This document shows, one piece after another, positions 61,746 to 64,000 of a stretch of DNA of 64,000 bases. The stretch spans positions 351,606-415,605 of the forward strand of contig NZ_LMUX01000021.1 of the NCBI RefSeq assembly GCF_009765705.1, read 5' to 3'. A program made the position numbers and the translations under genes. The stretch's first letter is position 1. Each line of letters opens with the position of its first letter. The notes under the pieces were generated by a model. It saw nothing but the letters and a program-made list of their open reading frames with translations. It was not told the origin of the DNA and did no database searches. The DNA is from Burkholderia sp. L27(2015). GTDB lineage: Bacteria > Pseudomonadota > Gammaproteobacteria > Burkholderiales > Burkholderiaceae.

Positions 61746-63230
61746 TCAACGAATAGCGCCGAGCACGTGCCACCAGAGGAAGTCCAGCGGCAACAACGCA
61801 AGCAAGGTCAACGCGGCGAGTGCGAGACACAGCCGTGCACCGTCTCTTATGCCGACCCCGCCCAAATGCATGGCGATCATCATCGGTGGCGCTTGATACG
61901 GTAGGAATACTGTGGAAAACACGGGCACCTGCAGCATCAGCACAGTGAGTAGCGGTAAGCCGCTTGCTTGCGAAAACTCTTGGGCCAGCGGCGTCAATAC
62001 CGCAGGGAGTCCCGGAAGCGTCGTCAGGAAACCGACGCAGGCGTCGACGGCGGCCAGCAGCGGCAAATTCGATGCGCCGTGGCCGGGCACCATGCCGACC
62101 CATAGCAACAGCGCGTGACTGACCCACGCGCCCAAGCCGCTTTGTGCGATGACCGCGCCCAAGCCGAGAAAGCCCGCGACATAGATCAGCGGGGTGAGCT
62201 GCAATTGCTCCGTGAAGTCTTGGACGCGAAGGATGCCAGTCTGCGGCAGCAGGCACGCGACACCCGCGGCGAGCGCGACCCAGGCCGGCGATATCCCATG
62301 TAGAAAGTCTGTCGCGTACAACAACACAGAGAGCAGCAGCAGAACGCCCAGGCGCACTTCTGCCGGAGTCAGTTTTTTTGTCACCTCATTGGCGATTTGA
62401 ACCGGCGCCTCTGGCACCCGGACCTCATCGGGAAACAGCTTGCAGATCAGCGCAATGATCGCTAGCGCCTTGAGCGCGCCCAGCACCGGAAAGTGCAGCA
62501 GCAGATACGGGCCGTACTCGAGCCTGACGCCATACAGTGTGTCGGCAGCGCCCAGCAGGACCGTGTTCGGAATGTTTGCCGGGAGGATCGAAGCCGGCGG
62601 CATGTAGCTGGCTGCCGCGACCGCCAGAACAAGCCCGGTTCGACCGGTGCGACCAGGCTCGAACCCGAGCTGGTCGGCAAGAGCCAGAACAATCGGCGCC
62701 AATAGAAAAATACGCCCGGTGGTCGACGGCATGATGAATGCCAAACCCACCGATGCGACCACCACCGCCGACACATAGCCTTGGTAAGTTCCGGAAGAAC
62801 TCGCGAAGACACGGCGCCCGAGGCGGCTGCCCAGGCCGGTTGTGCGGATCGCAATGCCGGTCACGGAGCCACCGAAGACGAGCCACCATGCCGGCGATTC
62901 GAAACCTGAGAAGACGGTCGCCGCAGGCGCGACATGGAAGAGCATTGCGAATAGAAAAAACAGCAGCGTGGTAATTGGCTCCTTAAAGAGCCCCAGTGCC
63001 CACGACGCGATCGTAAAAATCACGAGAACCGCGGCCCTCGATGCCGCCATCGACATTCCGTCGATGGGCGGCATATAGTTGACGAGTGCCATCGCGGCGA
63101 CGAGCGCGACGAGCAGTAGCCCTGTCCCGATTCGCTTTGCATGACTACCGAAGTCGGCGCGGGCGAGCGCAATGCGCGTTTGCGCTGAATGGGCAGTCGC
63201 ATTCGATATGGGCTGGTCGTCGGCTTCCAT
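61746..63230 (-). CDS. DASS/SLC13-type anion transporter
   Basis: 494 residues from ATG at 63230 (AAAGGA eight bases upstream). About twelve membrane helices. The DASS signature appears twice in typical form: AFIMPSTTGRIFLLAPIVLALADQLG (STTGR, near 165) and LPGLPAVLTPLAQEFSQASGLP near 400. Family members cotransport Na+ with dicarboxylates, sulfate or related anions. It is divergent from an AraC-type regulator gene, which may control it, and converges with the SDR gene end to end. Confidence 0.9.
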   Translation of the reverse strand: MEADDQPISNATAHSAQTRIALARADFGSHAKRIGTGLLLVALVAAMALVNYMPPIDGMSMAASRAAVLVIFTIASWALGLFKEPITTLLFFLFAMLFHVAPAATVFSGFESPAWWLVFGGSVTGIAIRTTGLGSRLGRRVFASSSGTYQGYVSAVVVASVGLAFIMPSTTGRIFLLAPIVLALADQLGFEPGRTGRTGLVLAVAAASYMPPASILPANIPNTVLLGAADTLYGVRLEYGPYLLLHFPVLGALKALAIIALICKLFPDEVRVPEAPVQIANEVTKKLTPAEVRLGVLLLLSVLLYATDFLHGISPAWVALAAGVACLLPQTGILRVQDFTEQLQLTPLIYVAGFLGLGAVIAQSGLGAWVSHALLLWVGMVPGHGASNLPLLAAVDACVGFLTTLPGLPAVLTPLAQEFSQASGLPLLTVLMLQVPVFSTVFLPYQAPPMMIAMHLGGVGIRDGARLCLALAALTLLALLPLDFLWWHVLGAIR

Positions 63231-63322
63231 GTGATTGTCCTTTCTTCGCTCGTGCAATACAGCGAGAATAGGAGCAATTGGAGTGGCTGGCATTCATCTC
63301 CCAGCCATAAATTGACGAAATC

Positions 63323-64000
63323 ATGCCAAAACGTTTAGCGTACGACCCTCAGCCCAAGCGCGCGCCCGGGCTGGATGAGCCCATCATGGTCCATTTGCGG
63401 ACCCCGCCGGTGGATGGCGTCGTTCAGTGGCATCGGCACACATGGGGTCAACTCGCGTGCCCGAGGCTCGGCAGTATTCGCGTCAGTGCTTTGGGTATGA
63501 CGTGGACTGTCCCGATGCTTCGCGCGGTGTGGATTCCACCGAACGTCGAGCACGAAGTCGTCATGCTTGGGCACGTCGAGTTCCATGCGCTTTATTTTGA
63601 GCCGACGACTTCGCCGCTCTCACTAACGAATTGCTCGGTGATCGAAGTTTCCGCGTTGATACGAACCTTGATCGACTCGTTGGCCGCCGATTCGCAGAGC
63701 GCTGATTCACGGACTACTAACGCACGGACTGCCAACTCGCTGACCACAACGCCATCGACCGCCACCGCGCATCGGCCAAGCAAACGCCGGCGCTTGATGA
63801 CGGATTTGCTGATGGAGGAAATCAGTAGCGCCCCCGTGCTTCCCTTCGGTTTACCGCTGCCGTCGGACCGACGATTAAAAGCGCTGTGTGACGCCATGTT
63901 GGATGACCCAGGGTCATCGCGCTCCCTGCAGGAATGGGCGCCCGTTGTCGGCGCCAGCGAGAGGACGCTTGCGCGGCTGTTTCAAAGCGACTTGCAAATC
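63323..64000 (+). CDS. AraC-family regulator, C-terminus cut by window edge
   Basis: At least 226 residues running off the right end. The N-terminus is a cupin-like sensor (VQWHRHTWGQLACPRLGSIRVSA, WIPPNVEHEVVMLGHVEFHALYF; landmarks WHRHTWGQL and WIPPNVEHE). After an odd Ser/Thr/Ala/Arg-rich linker (about residues 125-155) comes the start of the helix-turn-helix: SSRSLQEWAPVVGASERTLARLFQSD. This is the AraC type with an RmlC-like domain, usually controlling a divergent transporter or oxidoreductase, here the DASS transporter gene. Confidence 0.85.
   Translation, partial: MPKRLAYDPQPKRAPGLDEPIMVHLRTPPVDGVVQWHRHTWGQLACPRLGSIRVSALGMTWTVPMLRAVWIPPNVEHEVVMLGHVEFHALYFEPTTSPLSLTNCSVIEVSALIRTLIDSLAADSQSADSRTTNARTANSLTTTPSTATAHRPSKRRRLMTDLLMEEISSAPVLPFGLPLPSDRRLKALCDAMLDDPGSSRSLQEWAPVVGASERTLARLFQSDLQI

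Noticed and set aside
1-64000. tRNA, rRNA or CRISPR array
   Set aside because: No cloverleaf with a recognisable T-arm, no rRNA stretch and no regular repeat-spacer pattern was noticed when reading both strands; a covariance-model search could still find a small RNA.

Overview
The window is a chromosomal segment of a betaproteobacterium, most likely a member of the Burkholderiaceae. Several things point that way: high G+C coding sequence in most of the window, a minCDE operon, a Bug-family (TctC-like) solute receptor, a CysB-type LysR regulator, a TyrR/PhhR-like activator, an OprB porin inside a Fur-controlled iron operon, and DUF1275 and XapX proteins. No rRNA, tRNA or CRISPR array was seen. 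Both ends cut through genes: an OmpA-family lipoprotein on the left and an AraC-type regulator on the right.

Layout. 1-3.7 kb: FecR and OmpA envelope genes, an atypical SDR and an ALDH7-type dehydrogenase. 3.9-7.4 kb: a lower-G+C patch with a T6SS-type lipase effector, its Tli4-family lipoprotein immunity protein and an unknown gene. 8.0-14.2 kb: a six-gene operon (XapX protein, YtcJ-like amidohydrolase, isochorismatase-fold hydrolase, DUF1275 protein, exported VOC protein, AlgE-like porin). Upstream of it are a hydrolase that lacks the usual nucleophile serine and a 962-residue winged-helix/ATPase regulator. 18.6-22.1 kb: a LysR regulator, an argininosuccinate-lyase-like enzyme and a Bug receptor. 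23-32 kb: two small membrane proteins, a TyrR-like activator, a PAS-GGDEF-EAL protein, two exported proteins and a ClC channel.

The most unusual part is 32.4-40.4 kb. Six tightly overlapping genes of visibly lower G+C encode an APH-fold kinase, two different ATP-grasp enzymes, an MFS exporter, a PLP-dependent decarboxylase of the histidine decarboxylase type and a glutamine-synthetase-like ligase. This looks like a compact non-ribosomal amide/pseudopeptide pathway with export and possible self-protection. It lies directly downstream of minE, and a diverged second copy of the 3' end of minE, with its stop codon lost, lies at the other side. The block therefore sits between about 200-bp direct repeats 8.0 kb apart, as expected for horizontally acquired DNA. 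I recognise no known product.

40.4-64 kb returns to housekeeping and accessory genes: minCDE, a chemoreceptor, two diguanylate cyclases, and bacterioferritin with its ferredoxin. Next is a Fur-box-preceded iron operon (OprB porin, exported beta-propeller, EfeB peroxidase, Fbp-type ABC transporter). The right end holds exported MsrB and MsrA, a solute-binding protein without a signal peptide, a TetR/SDR divergent pair with a duplicated 25-bp operator candidate, a DASS transporter and the AraC regulator.
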